Assembly (NCBI GenBank): GCA_004835665.1
Contig: RBKR01000001.1
Coordinates: 2,232,001-2,296,000 of the forward strand
Direction: 5' to 3'
Source: Phoma sp. XZ068
Lineage: Eukaryota; Ascomycota; Dothideomycetes; Pleosporales; Didymellaceae
Length of the DNA stretch: 64,000 nt
Shown: in pieces, positions 31,108 through 42,758 of the stretch
Numbering within the stretch: the first letter of the stretch is position 1
How the letters are laid out: each line of letters begins with the position of its first letter
Made by a program: the position numbers and the translations under genes
The notes under the pieces: generated by a model
Told to the model about the DNA's origin: nothing
Database searches by the model: none
The model's input: the letters and a program-made list of their open reading frames with translations, nothing else

Positions 31108-32893
31108 ATTTCAATGTCTCAGAGGGTCCAACTTCCATGCTGGTCATGAATGACTTTGAACGGCATTCAGGACAAAATCGAAGTCATCCTTCATATTTAT
31201 AGCAAGGATTCTGAGCGTTGGGACAATTTCTCTGCAGCCGACACAGGTACTGGCATATTATTGGTCTTTTAGTCGTTCAGGGCATTTCACAAGCGTCACA
31301 GAATCGCTTGGCTCAGTGGTCGTGGACTTTAACGTTTACTGGCAGGTCACTAAGCGGTAGCACTTACGTCGGTAGGCAGAACAAAAAGTATCTTGAACTT
31401 GAATAACAATATTATACGACCTCCAGAGCTATGCGTTACTGTAAAGTTTATACGGCAACCTTATTTGTTTGGCTTTGTAGTTTTCGCAACCAAACACCGA
31501 GCCATTGTCGTATTTATGAGTGTTGTCACTTCACACAGACCCTCTTTAGCTAATGACAGCGACCATAGCAATCGAACTTCATGTTCTGCCTTTCTTTGAA
31601 AATATCGCAACCACGAAATGAATTCGTCGCTTTAAGATCAACGTACCCCGCAGTTGATCTCCACTAGTATCAAACTTTCAGTAAGTTTGTATCCCTTGTA
31701 GCCCTGTATGTTCTAAGAGTCTCCTAACCCGCTGTCCTCATGAGGATTCTTTGTATCACCGCATACTCTACAATATGTTATCCTCGGAACGTTGTATCGG
31801 TTACAGTGTTGTATATTTCATGACATTGGATCCTCAACAACACCGCATTTAGTATGATGCAGTCTCCTTCTGAGTGCGGCACTCTATCCAAGTTTTGCAT
31901 CATCTATCACCTTGTATCTGTCCGTGGGCTTCATCTATCGCTAGAAAGCATCCTTTACAGGAGTTTATCCTTCACCATCCTATATCGATCACAACGGTGC
32001 ATCCCAACAGGGACTATGTTCTTCGGGAATTTGCAGGTCTCGTCACGTCGATGCGATATGAACTGGGCCATCGCTGTTTGCGAAGTTGATCCCCGTGGAA
32101 GTGTTGCACCAGAGTGATATTCTTAGGAGCCCCCAGATGTCACGATGCTGAATCAGTAGATAAATTTAGAAACCGACCAGGAGTCGCCATCAGACTTTGA
32201 GTAGCGCGCTGCTGAAACAAACCACAAGCCGAAGTCGCATTAAAAACGCAATACGGCGTTCAAAGAACGAGGGTAGCTTGCATTCATTTAGTTTCCAACC
32301 ACTCTAATGAGCCCATTCTTGACGCATTGGCGGGTAAGCGGGCATGCCGCGACCTTCGTTCGCTTTAGCTGTGGATTTTTTCCATCAACCGAGGTAAAAA
32401 AGTACTCAAGTTCGCGTTGTCGACTCCATATTCTCCGTGTTCTTGATCATGTTCATATGGACGCGCCGCGACGCTTAAGCCACCAATCCCTACCAAACAA
32501 CCTCCAACTAACACGTAGCGCTGGCAAAGTATCCTTGGTCAGCATGACCCGGCAAGGTATCCTTGGTGAGATGCAAGCATTTTGTATGGTGGTAGATGAA
32601 AAGGTGGAGGTGTGAGATTTATTCGGTGCAAAAGAGCCTGTGCAGATGCAGTTGCAAAGAACCCAGCGGGAGTAGCTTGAGATTTGACAGCCCTCATGCC
32701 ACAATCCGAAGGTGCACGAGAAGCAAGACAGCAAGTATCACAACGCGCGCATTTGGGCAACTTGCAGCTACTCGATTGACATTGCTTGACAGCTGTGATG
32801 CCAGACTTGTTGAGTCGGCAATATATATAAAACCTAACGCAGGTACTATATGACTTGTGGAGTTGTGGCAACCCCTCTCCAATATACAAGACG
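31108..32893. other. Intergenic region, 1.8 kb
   Basis: Short, unrelated ORFs only. The right end contains the 3' UTR of the methyltransferase gene. Nothing else supported. Confidence 0.55.
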
Positions 32894-33795
32894 TTATATG
32901 AAAGGTATCCAAACACGTGTGTTCGCTCGGTATGTCTCGTAATTTTCGCCGAAGAATTGGATGAGATGTTTCTCTTCGTCTAAACCATGTTAGCACTTGT
33001 CTTTGAAGAAACAAATAACCACGTACGGTTGATCCTGGTCTTGAAAAAGTACCACAAGACTCCAGCGTAACCCAAGGTGGATACAGCGTTCCCGAGCATA
33101 ACTTGAGTACCAATACCCCACCAAAAGAAGCCAAAGTATGAGGGATGGCGAAAATGCGCGTACAGCCCATTCGTCACAAGCTCGTGACCTTCGTTCTTGC
33201 TTGACTGAACCTTATGGTTGAAGTTCGTACCAGCCTGTGCCATGGCGATGCTCCTCACAACCTGCCCCACCATGACCATGGCGATGCCCACGAGGATAGC
33301 CAAAGGCGAATGGACCTTCGACTGCCACCCAGGAAAGAAGTAAGACGTTATAATGGTCTCGGCGAATGCCACCGTATGTGCGATTCGGTATTGGGCGCCA
33401 TTCGTTAGCAGGAACGAGGCTATCTTTGCGTCCGGTGTGTTGTATGCAGCCGTGGTGTAGAACTCGAGGAAGTGGAACACAGAGAGGGTGCCGAGGAACA
33501 GAAACGGCCGCCATAGATGGCTGCCATGGTATGCAAACTGTATCGCTAATAAGAAGCCTACTACCGCAGCGTTGCCCAGGAAGAAGGCACGCAGCCCAAT
33601 TCCTGCAAGTGAACGCTTTCCGTTCGGGAAGAATTCTGGCGCCACATAGTTCGCGGGCTTGACATGTACGTTCGAGGCCTCCCGAGCTCGTACGCTGGCA
33701 TCAAGCTCTGGGGTCCATGGACCCTGCTGTGTTGGGCGGTTCACGGGGAACGAGATGTTATCGCGTGATGATGTTACTGATCCATTCGAAGCCAT
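32894..33795 (-). CDS. ste14: Protein-S-isoprenylcysteine O-methyltransferase
   Basis: Complement of join 32894-32979, 33027-33795 (284 aa). The 47-bp intron (CTAAC branch, GTTTAG end) joins KTRIN to HEEKHLIQFFG and the diagnostic end ENYETYRANTRVWIPFI. Seen: several membrane helices, then the ICMT catalytic region with GTNFNHKVQ, EGHELVTNGLYAHFRHPSYF (SAM-binding His-Pro-Ser-Tyr motif) and GFFWWGIGTQ. The enzyme sits in the ER membrane and methylates the C-terminal prenylcysteine of CaaX proteins such as Ras, Rho and mating pheromone precursors. N-terminal ~50 residues are hydrophilic. Head-to-head with the acetyltransferase gene. Confidence 0.95.
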
Positions 33796-34191
33796 GTTGG
33801 CGCGAGACGTGAAGAAGGCACGGCTGAAAAAAAGTACAAGAAGCCTACTGCATAATCAGAAGAATATACAAAAGCGCACGCAAGAAGCGCAAGTTTATGC
33901 AAATGAACTCGAAACAATATCAAGAGTGCAAGGGCGGTTCTGCTATTGTTCGCGCGTCCGCCAACAGCGCACGATGAGATCACCGAGCCTAAGCTATGAC
34001 GGATCTAGCGTTCTCTCGCGTGTTACATAATCAACGGCAATTCTTCGGAGCCTCGATCTATTGTGGGACCGCGGGCTTCGTTTGATAGGCACAATCTCGG
34101 ACCGGTCGTTTCCTGCGAAAGTTGTTAAACAGTGTCATCTACCTGTTGCTCTGAGGCCTTCGAGATCACTGTATACCGACACGTCACCAGT
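33796..34191. promoter_or_regulatory. Bidirectional promoter between ste14-like and acetyltransferase genes
   Basis: 396 bp between divergent start codons; both promoters must be here. AAGAAGCGCAAG-type purine-rich stretch on the left, no clear TATA. ORFs crossing it are shadows. Confidence 0.5.
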
Positions 34192-34986
34192 ATGGCTCTC
34201 TCTGAGAACAAGCAGCGCATGGCTCGTGGAGAACTCTATACAGCGTTCACTTCAGAGCTCATTGCAGAACGAGCACGTTGCAAACACGCTTGTGCACGAT
34301 ATACGAATGCTGGCGAAGTACCACGTCGAAAGCTGACAGAGCTTTTCAGAGAGTGAGCTCACAACCCCTCATCTCCTTGCGGAACGTCATCCTTCTGATC
34401 TCTCTGCAGTATCATCCAAGACAAGACTCCACTTCCACCACAAGCAGCAACGCCTGAGGGCGATGATGCACTGTTTGAAGATGATCCCTGGATCGAGCCT
34501 CCACTAGCCATGGACTATGGGTACAACGTTCGTCTCGGCAAGAATGTTTTCATCAACTTCAACTCGGTATTCCTTGACACTTGCTTAATCACGATTGGTG
34601 ACCGCACGCTTGTCGGCCCCAATGTTTCGTTCTATTCAGGCACGCACCCACTGGACCCAGTGATCCGCCAGGGAACACGCGGCCCTGAACTTGGAAAAGA
34701 GATCCACGTTGGACAAGACTGTTGGATCGGAGGAAACGCCATGATCCTTCCAGGTGTAACGATCGGCAGAGGCTGTGTTGTGGGTGCTGGTAGTGTAGTG
34801 ACTAAGAACGTCCCCGACTTTACCATTGTTGCAGGTAACCCAGCTCGTGTTGTGCGGAAGATCGAAACCCAAATGGACCCCACACAGAGCGGTACTGAAT
34901 GGAGTGGTTGGCCTGACGAACGAGCTGAGGGTGCTGAGGTGCCCATGGCGAGGATGCCGGAGGCCAACATGCAGCCGCAAGGATAA
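34192..34986 (+). CDS. Maltose/galactoside O-acetyltransferase-like hexapeptide protein
   Basis: Join 34192-34352, 34410-34986 (245 aa). Intron 57 bp, GTGAGC donor, CTGCAG acceptor; it joins LFR to DIIQDKTPLPPQ in frame. N-terminal Mac domain: SENKQRMARGELYTAFTSEL and ERARCKHACARYTNAG. C-terminal left-handed beta-helix of hexapeptide repeats: YGYNVRLGKNVFINFNSVFL, IGDRTLVGPNVSFYSGTHPL with the catalytic-type His, then IHVGQDCWIGGNAMILPGV and GAGSVVTKNVPDFTIVAGNP. Family enzymes move acetyl from acetyl-CoA to sugars in the cytosol as trimers. The natural acceptor in fungi is unclear. Normal length, ends in a short hydrophilic tail. Confidence 0.94.
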
Positions 34987-36216
34987 GCAGTGAAGACATT
35001 ATTATGCCCTTCAAAAAAGTCACGAAAGTCAAGCTCATACTTGAGTGACTTGGCATTGGTTGATGATCTGTGCAGTCTCCAAACCCCTTTCATGCTGAAG
35101 GCGCCGAAGTCCGAGTGATCACACCAGGTCAACGGGCCTCGTACAATTCGCCCGGGGTCCTCGAACACATGGGACGGTCTGGAACGATGATTCGAATCAC
35201 ATATCGCATTGATATAGCTCCATATCGACAAGCATGACTGCGGGGTAGAGATTATCTCAAACATTGCACCTCTTCACAGATCAAAAAGCAAAGAGACATC
35301 GCACCAGCATGGCTACTTTGTATGCTTGGTTTCCCGGCCAACTCGCACCGGAACAGAATATTCATGCTTGAAGCTCCATTCTTGGCACCAAAGAGCATTT
35401 TTATCGACTGATATGTACGCCAGAAGTTTGTGAAACGATGCTGAGATTCTTCGCGGGATCTCGTGTTTGCGCCTCATACCGCAAAGTTTGGTACTCGCGC
35501 ATTGAGCAGCATGCGACACCTGTCACCTTACAGTAAGATCGACAACGAATACCAATTGCTCCTCGGAGAGGTCGGAGAGGGAACAACTCGACGTCCGTTT
35601 TACAATGCGCATTGACCATTACGCGAAGCTAAGGTTTGAGACAAGACTTATGATCTTCTGGCAAGCTTTGGGTGCCAAGACAGACGAAACTGATCCTCAC
35701 ACGCCACCAAAACAATGACATCGGAACACAAAACAGGGTCAGCAGCCGCAATTGCTGTTTCAACCAGGTGCACCTAGCGAAACCCCATCCTTGTGTCTGG
35801 AGAGTCAGCCTCAGCACGCGCAGTACGCCAGAATTCGGCACTGGTGCCGACACGGAGGTCGCTTAGTCCATTGCCTGGCACACTACGAGACTGTCAAGTC
35901 TAGCAACGTTCTGCCTCGAGAATAGCTGCCAAGTCTTCGCAGACGGTTTCGTTCCAGATAGCTGCCTACGCTGAGACGTAATGGATGGGCTTTCACGGGG
36001 TGTTTATGCGTTTGGATAACGGCGCGCCACCCAATCTTTCCCGAGTACAAATACCTCGAGCGCCTCCACCCATAATCTCATCATCGGACAGGTTCCACAT
36101 TCATTAACAGGCTAATAACTTCTATTCAGCATCTTCCAGCTTCCTTCATTTCGTTTTCCACTCTCTACTCAAACATTTAATATCCAAATCGGTTGATCCG
36201 ATCTATTACATTCACC
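34987..36216. other. Intergenic region
   Basis: About 1.2 kb: 3' UTR of the acetyltransferase gene, then the promoter of the secreted repeat protein. Just upstream of 36216 is a long pyrimidine-rich 5' leader typical of highly expressed fungal genes. No other gene seen. Confidence 0.55.
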
Positions 36217-37621
36217 ATGAAGTACGCACTCATCGCCTCTCTCCTCACCTCCGCAGTTCTTGCTGCTCCCTTCGCTCAGCAAGGCACCGGCAGACCCCAG
36301 CAGGTACCTCAGCAGCAGCAAGGCGGTGCTACTCAGCAGGGCGGTGCTACTCAGCAGGGCGGTGCTACCCAGCAAGGCGGTGCTACCCAGCAGGGTGGAG
36401 CCACTCAGCAAGGAACCACCAACACTCCCACTGGCCTAGGCGCTGGTGCTGGTGCTGTCGGAACCGGTGGCCAGACCCCCACCGCTGGAGATCTCGCCAC
36501 CGCTGTCTCCAACTGGATGGCAGACACCTCCATGGTCTCCAACTTCCTGAACACCGGCGCTAGCATCCAGAACAACGCAGCATTCAAGCAGGCTGCTCTC
36601 GTCGCCTTCAACGCTGAGGTTGACGAGCTCAACCACAAGGCCATCATCGATGCGGCCAATGGTAACCAGCCCAATGTCCAAGCCGCCAACTCCACCCTTG
36701 CCACCGGTGGTGCTTTCCAGGATGTCGTCGACAAGCTGCAGCTCATGTCCGTCCAGGGCAAGGCCGCTGCCAACAACATCGACTTGATCAACCAGAACCG
36801 TTGCACCAACGTCCTGCCCAACATCGATGCTTACATGGCCTCTACCGGATCTACTTCCCAGGCGGTCCGTCCCCAGGTTTGCGACCAGACTGGTGTTGCC
36901 GGTGGCGTCCAGGGCCCCGGTCCCACTCTCCCCGGCCAGGCCGCTGGTACTCCCCAGGCTGCTTTCGCCGCCGCCCAGGCTCTTCAGCAAGGCACCGGCA
37001 ACGGTGTCCTCAACCTCCAGGCCAACGGTATTCCCGCTGCTCAGGCCGCCGCTCAAGCTGGCAACACCGCTCCCCAGGCTGGTGCTGCCGCTCCCCAGAA
37101 TGGTGCCACCGGCCAGCAGACACAGGGCCAGCAGGCTCAGGGCACAGCAGGCCAGCAGACTCAGGGCCAGCAAACTCAGGGCCAGCAGGCTCAGGGCACA
37201 GCAGGCCAGCAGACTCAGGGCCAGCAAACTCAGGGCCAGCAGGCTCAGGGCACAGCAGGCCAGCAGGCTCAGGGCACAGCAGGCCAGCAGGCTCAGGGCA
37301 CAGCAGGCCAGCAGGCTCAGGGCACAGCAGGCCAGCAGACTCAGGGCCAGCAAACTCAGGGCCAGCAGGCTCAGGGCACAGCAGGACAGACTGGTAACAC
37401 TCAAACCGGCGCCAGCACTCAGGGTACACAAGGAGCCGGTAAGTTTTATTGGTTTTCTCATGCATGAACATAACTAATTCTATTCAGCTGGCACCGGTAA
37501 CACTCGAGGTGGTGCAGGCAACGCTGCTGCCGGTGGCGCTTCAACTCAGGGCGCTGGTAAAGGCGCTGCTGCCTCTGCCGCCGGTGGCAACAAGGCTGGC
37601 AAGGCTAACAAGAACAACTAA
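36217..37621 (+). CDS. Secreted Gln/Gly-rich tandem-repeat protein
   Basis: Join 36217-37438, 37488-37621 (451 aa); 49-bp intron with GTAAGT donor and CTAAT branch, phase 1. Signal peptide: MKYALIASLLTSAVLAAP. Order: N-terminal repeat GGATQQ x5 (residues ~36-65); a non-repeated, Ala/Asn-rich helical domain (~88-215) with AVSNWMADTSMVSNFLN, AFNAEVDELNHKAIID, one NST glycosylation site and two Cys (NRCTNV, PQVCDQ); an Ala/Gln/Pro-rich linker; a C-terminal array of GQQTQ, GQQAQ and GTAGQQ units (~299-391); and a Gly/Ala/Lys-rich basic end (GKGAAASAAGGNKAGKANKNN). No GPI signal. Probably cell-wall or extracellular-matrix associated; no enzymatic motif. Strong C-ending codon bias suggests high expression. 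Confidence 0.9.
36322..36411 (+). repeat. 18-bp minisatellite x5 (GGATQQ units)
   Basis: Five consecutive 18-bp units encoding Gly-Gly-Ala-Thr-Gln-Gln within the secreted protein. Units differ by only a few third-position changes, so expansion is recent. Confidence 0.9.
37111..37389 (+). repeat. Nested 24/54-bp minisatellite in the secreted protein
   Basis: The array mixes a short 24-bp unit (GTAGQQAQ, three in a row) and a 54-bp unit (GTAGQQTQGQQTQGQQAQ, three copies). Copies are nearly identical in DNA, including synonymous positions. Unit lengths are multiples of three, so copy-number change keeps the frame. Long ORFs in the other frames and on the other strand are a by-product. Confidence 0.9.
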
Positions 37622-39484
37622 GCGTCTTCTCAAGACAGTGGCAGAGAATTGAGAGCGTTGTGACTGGCTCACGGATCACATTCTCTGTACGAATGGATGA
37701 TAGTTAATGTTTTTGATATTGAGTTGCTTAATGGTATAAACTTATTCGTGGAGGAAGCGTAAATATTCAAGATGCTGAATAGATAGTTCAATGGGGTATT
37801 AGCCTGCCTCACCAATACTGTTCACTTTTCTCTCGTGATGTTCCGCCTATTTGCCGTACTGACATCCGTGGGCAGCAGCAAGAATCTTGGGGTGACGTTT
37901 CAGTAACGTTTGAACTTGGCGTTTGGGTTCGTCCCGTGCCCCTGCCCGAACTCGGCGGTTTAAGACCGGCAAACACTTGGCCCGGGACATGCATGAATCT
38001 CAAAGGCTTATATTCATCTTGTCCCTGTGTGTTCGATCGTTTTGTCGCTGCTTATTTACGTAAGAGAATAGCTTCGCGACGCATTCTGAAAACATACCTC
38101 GTTCGTGGGTGCACCTATAGCATGTCGCTTACACATTTTCTAACACTATGCGTTATTTTGGCTACAAGAGAGGGTTTACGGAGTTATACACGGCAGTTGT
38201 GTTGGATGAGTGCAAAAGTCTACGATGCCAAGCATTGCGTTCAACTTCGTCATCTTCTTCGTCATCTTGATTGTGACCATGAACATTATGCCAACCTCAG
38301 GCTTATCTTGATAATCACAAAATCTCATTGAGATGGGCTGATATGGTCGTGAGCACAATAATGAAGGCCCATCTCCCCTGATATAGCAGCGCAGTTGGGT
38401 TATAGGCAACAGGCGAGCACTGTATGTTTTACAAATTGGGACTCGAATGTAAGAGCGGTGTTACGATAGCTTTCATTAGCTTGCGGCAAGTTCGGGAGTA
38501 TTTAGCTCAAGATGAATCGAACACTGATTTGTCTCAAGATAAGTGCTTCCGTAATTCAGTACATTTCACGACAAAGTAACGAGTTCACATTAAGAACGTA
38601 CTCCGTCTGATGTTACTTATTATGAAAATGCAATCAGAATGTTCCGGCTAGATAGACATGTGGCCAGCATCTGCGCCGCAGGGCAGGGGAAGACACCTTG
38701 CCTCATAGACTTTCACTGTCTCATAGAATGAAATTTTTTAGGCAGCACATGGTATGGAACATTATTAACACATGAATCAAAGCGATTTATCCCAATCTTT
38801 TTTTTTAACTGCTCAATTTGTAAGGTGCATTTAGTGCTTGTCAGTGTTTATAACTGACTCTCATGTTTGTATTTATTTTCCTTGTCCTAGCGGTCCATTT
38901 CCCTTGGAATAAATGCCAACAGTAAGTAAGGCTGCAAACACTCAAAAAAAGAAAAAACTCAATTTATAACTGCCATGATACGCGTTACTCCTGTATCTGC
39001 TATCTCCCAATAGATTCATTAAGACGTTAAGCTTGAATAATCTTGTTGTTAGTGCGACGAAGAGTTCTTTGAATAATTTGCAGAAGTACTACGTTAATAC
39101 CAACTCAAACGAACGCAAATTTTGAACAATTCAACGTGTGAATATTGACTCAAGAAACACAATGAGTTGTGTTTATTTCAACGGCACAGGGCAGAGCTAT
39201 AGGCAGGACCCACAGATCGATGCCATTTTGCATGGTACCGAGAGGACCCTCACCCTTACAACATATTTTCGATGTACAAAATCAATTCCCTTCTTCCATT
39301 CCTCTTCCAAAGTATGCTGAACAAACAACACGAGTTTTGCACCTCACATTATACAAACCCTTTCGCCAAACTCCAAAGCGTGAGTACACACCCAGTCACT
39401 CACAACACCTACATATCCCAACCAACATACTAACTATACAAAAGACTTCCACAAAAGTTACCCATCGCACTACCCAAAGAAACC
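37622..39484. other. Intergenic region with an AT-rich stretch
   Basis: About 1.86 kb. The part about 38430-39160 is clearly AT-rich with homopolymer runs (T9 near 38800) and no ORF of note. It may be a decayed element, but no ends or repeats are visible. Confidence 0.5.
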
Positions 39485-39910
39485 ATGGACAAAGAAACCT
39501 CACCCCCCAACACCCCCAAGACCAACGAAACCCACACCCCCAGAGAAAGCGATGCAACCACCTCCCCACCACCCGACACAACACCCCTCTGCATCGCCCT
39601 CCTCACCCTCCTCCTCCTCAGCACCCTCTGCATCATCTCCATAACCGAAAGCGGTATCGAATTCCCCAGCCCAATCAGGAGCATGTATTACATCCCCGAA
39701 ACCGAGACCAGCGTCTACTTCGCGACAGACATCGTGCGACGCCGCGCAGAGCTGAGCCAGAACGGGGAGGATGATAAATTTGGATTGACGATGATTGGGG
39801 CTGGGCTTGGTGTTGGGGTGGTCCTTGGGGTGGGGGTTTGGTGGTGGTATCGACAGCAGAGGAGGGTAAGGGCGAGGGCGGGGAGTCAAACGTTGAGTGA
39901 GATGGTTTGA
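39485..39910 (+). CDS. Small two-TM protein, 141 aa, unknown function
   Basis: Single exon; the start lies in CCATGGAC, a good context. N-terminal ~33 residues are Thr/Pro-rich and hydrophilic; TM1 is CIALLTLLLLSTLCIISI; a ~55-residue loop contains YYIPETETSVYF and RRRAELSQNGEDD; TM2 is Gly/Val-rich (MIGAGLGVGVVLGVGVWWWY) followed by a basic RQQRRVRARAG tail. No enzyme motif. Codon use at third positions favours C in the first half, as in coding sequence of this genome. A similar layout is seen in the gene at 56292-56822. Confidence 0.65.
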   Translation: MDKETSPPNTPKTNETHTPRESDATTSPPPDTTPLCIALLTLLLLSTLCIISITESGIEFPSPIRSMYYIPETETSVYFATDIVRRRAELSQNGEDDKFGLTMIGAGLGVGVVLGVGVWWWYRQQRRVRARAGSQTLSEMV

Positions 39911-40308
39911 GGGGGTGGGCAAGGCAGGTCTGAGAAGGGGGTCTGGTGGTGTGAGATTTTTCGTTGTCTGTTGATGATATGGTCATCAGGAGAAGAAATG
40001 GTGTTTGGAGACTACATTGGTGGAGCTGTGCTTATGGGGATGCAGCAAGGGAATTTGACGGTGGTTTGATCTTGCTGTTTTTTTCGTACTACTTGAGTCT
40101 TGATCATTAGAGCGGATGAAATGTGAGCAGATGGTATTGTAATTATTCTGTCTCGGAACGTATATGTTATTTCACCATCTTAAAGTCGCCTACGCTATGC
40201 TGATTAAATCCAAAAATTCCACAAATACGCTTCATGCGCCGCACTACTACTCACTTGTACGGCGACCCCACATTTGCACGTCGGGCGGCAACAACGCTCA
40301 CATCATGC
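39911..40308. other. Intergenic region between convergent genes
   Basis: About 400 bp of 3' UTR sequence for the two flanking genes; T-rich. No gene seen. Confidence 0.6.
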
Positions 40309-41683
40309 TCAGTCACTCTTCTTGCCCAAATAGTTGACGAGGTCGACCATCTCAGCTTGACTCATGCCAACACTAATCGCGCGGTACGATTCCCACAGGA
40401 TCCATCCGGGAAAGATAACCCAGAGGCCGTTAAAGAAAAGGAGGTATAGGTAGCTGTATTAATTGTGTCAGCATTGCTTAGGCAGGAGCAAGTCGAAAGA
40501 AAATTTTGCTATGAGACAACTGTGAAGTGCGAAGCGTAACATCTCGGCGAAATGTGCCGGTGGTGCAGCAGTGCGGTGAGAATCGCCACCGACGAAGTGG
40601 GTAAGTGGGTCCACGGGAATGGGCAGACCCGGCCGCGATCCGAATGCAGGGCGCCTATAATCCCTTCCAATAATCTCTTTGCAGCGTCCTTTCGCTAATA
40701 ACAAGAGTTGTGCAAGCTGATAAGAAGGAAGTGGCAGAATAGCATCGGTGCTCGTTATCACCATTCTAGTGGTGCAGCACCAACACCACACAGAAGATAG
40801 GAGAAGACTTCAAGGAGAAGCTGCCACTTACAGATACATCCAGTTCGACGTGTCGAGATTTGGACTGCCAGTCAGCCATTCAGGAGCGAAAGTCATCCAG
40901 CCTAGTAGAGCGGTGAACCACGTGTCAGCCTCACAATCTCTCGCAGTGCCAACGCACGCAACACAAATTCGCAGCACCGATGGACCCACATGCTCGCCTC
41001 ACCAAATCAGAGCGCACTGCAAATAATGCACGCTTTCCTCCGACTCTTTCAGGGGGAAATGGGAAAAGTGACTCACCTCCGTATATCTCCCCTGTGGCCA
41101 GGACTATCATCCAGAACCACTTCTTCAACCCCCCTTTCTTCTCATCTTTACTCAGCAGATAGCAGATCCACAGCGCCAACGGGCCTGCCACAAACACCGT
41201 CAACAACTCCAAACTGACAACCGTCAGATCCGTGCCTCCCCATCGCTTGTCCGCTTTGGCATACTCCTGCCACAGCCGACTGAACGGTGTAGTCCCATAG
41301 TTGGCTCCGTACAACAAGTCTTGCTTGCCTAGCCAATACACATCCGGTGGCGTAAACAAGGTAACCTTCTTGGCCTGGGCCTGCGCAGAAAAAGACGTGG
41401 GAAGAGCATACGACACGAAAAAGCAGTTCCACAAGAAGCTGCCCTCGAAGACGAAGTGGATGAGCGCGTCGAACAGGTGCCAGATGAACAAGACACGCGT
41501 CTTCAAAGTAACCGACTGGGGCAGGACTTTGATACTCGCACCGTAAGCGCCGCCCAGGAGGGCGAGGACTCCAAGCAACGAAATAACGGTTGTGGCATCG
41601 ATTTGTGGACCAGTGGCAGCTATAACCGGCGGTGCCGGCGGTGGAGGAGGCGGGGGAGCAACCTTGCTACCCCAGAAAGACAT
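40309..41683 (-). CDS. EBP/EXPERA-domain protein (sterol delta8-delta7 isomerase-like)
   Basis: Complement of join 40309-40453, 40832-40901, 41077-41683 (273 aa). Introns are 378 and 175 bp, long for this window; phases 2 and 1 agree. Exon 1 has a Pro-rich start (APPPPPPPAPP), a TM, then the EBP core: FIWHLFDALIHFVFEGSFLW with the conserved His and Glu, and DLTVVSLELLTVFVAGPLAL. Exon 2 adds GWMTFAPEWLTGSPNLD and exon 3 FFNGLWVIFPGWILWESY, both typical for emopamil-binding proteins, and a lysine-rich KKSD end resembling an ER-retrieval signal. Animal and plant EBP isomerises delta8 to delta7 sterols in the ER; fungi use unrelated Erg2 for that step, so the role here may differ. The start is the Met of MSFWGSK. 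Confidence 0.92.
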
Positions 41684-42758
41684 GGTTCGTATCGTCGACT
41701 CTGGCGTGCACGCGGGGTGCTTGTTCGGGGACAATTTCTCCGCGTTGTTTTCGAAGCTTTACGGAGCCACGTAAAATGAAGCCCAAAAGACGTTGGTGTA
41801 AGAAGTTACGATGATTCAGGGTCCAATGGCCGTGTTGTCGTGGGGCAGAGCTGTCTAAAAGAGGAAGGCGGTGGGCGGGACACGGACCTGCCCGTGCTGT
41901 CAGCCGACCGGAACTCACGATCCAGACCGCAAGGCTTCACGGCCGGGCGGCACGAAAAACTGCTCACGAGGTCCTTTTACTGTGGGCTTGGTTCACGATG
42001 TTGCACAGGTATATATGGGGTTCTGCCATGTTTTTGAATTTGCTCTGGTATTTGCGCTGCTGATGCACCTCCAGCAGATTAGGACCGCCACACGAACTCG
42101 AGCAATCTATACAAATACACCACAAAGAACGTATGAAATAGCAACACCAAACGTAACGACGGCGACGACAACGACGACAGTTTGTAACCACTGGCAATGA
42201 CAACATGATCGAATTCTCGGCCAAGCCTACTCCTGCCACCTATGTACGAAGACTCGATGGTCTGTAAGAATGAGGGAATCGCTATAAAACATGCAATGCA
42301 AGCCAGACTTTTTCGTTCCCATCCGTTGGAAACGACTGACGGAGACTCATAACAAGAGTGGGGTCGCTGAAACGATAGCGCGATTAAAACCAATCTATGG
42401 TTGGCAATAACAAGCAAGAGATGGAATACCGAGGAACGCCGTAATCGTCCCAGGAACGCCAGCTGTAAGGAACATGCGATAAGGTCAACCGGAAAATGCA
42501 GTAAAAAAGAGCCATCCGGAGGTAATGCTGGAAAACCTAGTGTCCTGATAGAGACCGGAGAGAAACAACAATCGCCAGGCTCGCAACAACGATCCGTACC
42601 GGAAGGAACAAGACTCGTGAGCGCTCAGTCACTGTAAGCCAGCAACGTCCGCTCCACTCGTCATAATCAATCAGGTCGTAAGCGTAGCTTCGTGTCCAAG
42701 AAGATTCGTAAGGCGTGAAGGGACCGTCCCTACAGCCTGAAAAGAGGTGAGCTTTAGC
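41684..42758. other. Intergenic region
   Basis: About 1.07 kb: promoter of the EBP-like gene on the left and 3' UTR of the Gac1-like gene on the right. ORFs here are short and lack family features. Confidence 0.55.

Noticed and set aside
34632..35264. Minus-strand ORF of 210 codons opposite the acetyltransferase
   Set aside because: It is a shadow of the hexapeptide coding exon plus its 3' UTR, with no domain of its own.
36436..37461. Long antisense ORF (341 codons) and other-frame ORFs across the secreted repeat protein
   Set aside because: They arise because repeat units have lengths divisible by three and lack stops in all frames; the Leu/Ala/Cys-rich products are artefacts, while the sense frame has a signal peptide and a proper intron.
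40468..40791. Minus-strand ORF of 107 codons in the EBP-like gene
   Set aside because: It lies wholly within the 378-bp second intron, whose removal gives the complete EBP domain.
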